Positions 21,390 through 21,708 of a DNA stretch of 21,708 nucleotides are shown in pieces (the first letter of the stretch is position 1; every line of letters begins with the position of its first letter). This DNA is from JAMXLO01 sp035569235 (GTDB lineage: Bacteria; Pseudomonadota; Alphaproteobacteria; Acetobacterales; Acetobacteraceae). The DNA lies in contig DATMND010000282.1 of NCBI GenBank assembly GCA_035569235.1, forward strand, positions 1-21,708, read 5' to 3'. The notes beneath the pieces are model-generated. The model made no database searches and was not told where the DNA came from. It saw only the letters and a list, made by a program, of their open reading frames with translations. The position numbers were made by a program, and so were the translations under genes.

Positions 21390-21629
21390 ATGGCGTCGGA
21401 AATGGTGGATCGTATCTGCGACCTGCTGATGGAGCATGGTTGTGGAAATAGTGAGCAATGCGAGAAGACGGCCCGTGCCGCCATCGCCGCGATGCGCGAT
21501 CCGACCGAGGCGATGGTTACGAAGGTTGCAAAAGGAATGCGTAACGTCCGTTACCTGCAAGACGAAACCAGGGAAACCATAGCTATCGACGCCTGGAAAG
21601 CTATGATCGACGCGGCGCTCGTGGAGTAA
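21390..21629 (+). CDS. Small conserved phage-type protein on the plus strand, 79 aa
   Basis: The product MASEMVDRICDLLMEHGCGN... contains KTARAAIAAMRDPTEAMVTK and ends WKAMIDAALVE. I recognise this as a widespread phage/prophage hypothetical type ('A..AI.AMR.PTEAMV......W..MIDAAL'). Its function is unknown. I prefer ATG 21390, because GGAGG (21380-21384) is exactly 5 nt upstream; ATG 21378 in the same frame has no such site. It is transcribed away from terS and stops 4 nt short of the facing partial gene. Codon use is similar to that of the virion genes. Confidence 0.78.
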   Translation: MASEMVDRICDLLMEHGCGNSEQCEKTARAAIAAMRDPTEAMVTKVAKGMRNVRYLQDETRETIAIDAWKAMIDAALVE

Positions 21630-21633
21630 CGCC

Positions 21634-21708
21634 CTACTTGGCGGAGTCTCCTTCGATGACGCGGAATGCGGCGGGGTCGGTACTTAGGTCAAGCCGGTGC
21701 GTCGGTGC
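21634..21708 (-). CDS. C-terminal end of a paralogue of the 114-aa duplicated protein (truncated by window edge)
   Basis: The last 24 codons and the TAG (21634-21636) of a minus-strand gene are visible: APTHRLDLSTDPAAFRVIEG then DSAK. They match the 114-aa protein at 16166-16510 in two pieces: its EPTHRL after repeat unit 1, and its C-terminus AFRVIEGDDPK. DNA identity is exact over 25 nt and 17 nt. Here PTHRL is followed directly by the C-terminal tail, so this copy lacks the second repeat unit at that place. The rest lies outside the window. Confidence 0.65.
   Translation of the reverse strand, partial: APTHRLDLSTDPAAFRVIEGDSAK
21646..21670. repeat. 25-nt direct repeat, right copy (partner 16178-16202)
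   Basis: Identical over 25 nt to 16178-16202, in the same orientation. A second shared stretch is 21690-21706 with 16339-16355. Both fall in the coding sequence of the partial paralogue. Confidence 0.8.

Noticed and set aside
20548..21429. 293-codon plus-strand open frame across both terminase genes
   Set aside because: It is antisense to terS and terL, whose motifs are clear, and it overlaps the better-supported plus-strand gene at 21390.
1..21708. CRISPR arrays, tRNA genes, insertion sequences, integrase or attachment sites
   Set aside because: Looked for on both strands by eye; no regular spaced repeats, tRNA-like folds, transposase or integrase motifs were seen.

Overview
The window is the virion morphogenesis and DNA-packaging module of a tailed phage or prophage of the P22-like (short-tailed, podovirus) type. 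Recognisable parts are P22-type families: portal gp1-like, coat gp5-like, tail accessory/DNA stabilisation gp4-like and gp10-like, plus small and large terminase and an Ala/Gly-rich ejection protein. The DNA is GC-rich with strong G/C at third codon positions, and starts include ATG and GTG, so a high-GC proteobacterial host is likely (inference; no host gene, tRNA, integrase or attachment site is visible). Whether the element is integrated or free cannot be told.

Nearly all genes lie on the minus strand and read right to left. In transcription order: a partial gene at the right edge (21634-21708); small terminase (20818-21357); large terminase (19527-20852); a 112-aa protein (19189-19527); portal (16866-19115 or 19238), preceded by a possible 44-aa ORF; a cluster of small accessory proteins (15840-16869); scaffold (14851-15597); coat (13359-14549); a 116-aa protein (12949-13299); a 567-aa gp4-like protein carrying three tandem gp4-type modules (11241-12944); a beta-helix protein with a signal-like N-terminus (9640-11247); gp10-like protein (8170-9633); three tail-fibre type proteins (6537-8170); an enzyme trio of SGNH hydrolase, 2-oxoglutarate oxygenase and GNAT acetyltransferase (4173-6504); and the ejection apparatus with a lytic transglycosylase (1-4171). 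Genes are packed with TGATG, ATGA and TAATG stop/start overlaps, which suggests one translationally coupled operon.

Against this stream run three small plus-strand genes (14702-14854, 15628-15843, 21390-21629), one or two of which are easily missed. All three have GGAGG exactly 5 nt before ATG. Two share a further upstream element, GTAT(G/C)CT, exactly 12 nt before the GGAGG. Two of them share overlapping stop codons with the facing minus-strand gene. They look like independently expressed 'moron' genes inserted in the head and packaging region.

The most unusual items are the triplicated gp4-like connector, the set of plus-strand small genes, a reading-frame conflict at the portal start, a tandemly duplicated small protein with a paralogue 5.4 kb away at the window edge, and the hydrolase/oxygenase/acetyltransferase trio next to the tail genes. 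No CRISPR, tRNA, rRNA, insertion sequence or convincing rho-independent terminator was seen. There is no gene-free stretch longer than about 300 bases; the largest gap, 14550-14701, holds an inverted repeat in the coat gene leader.
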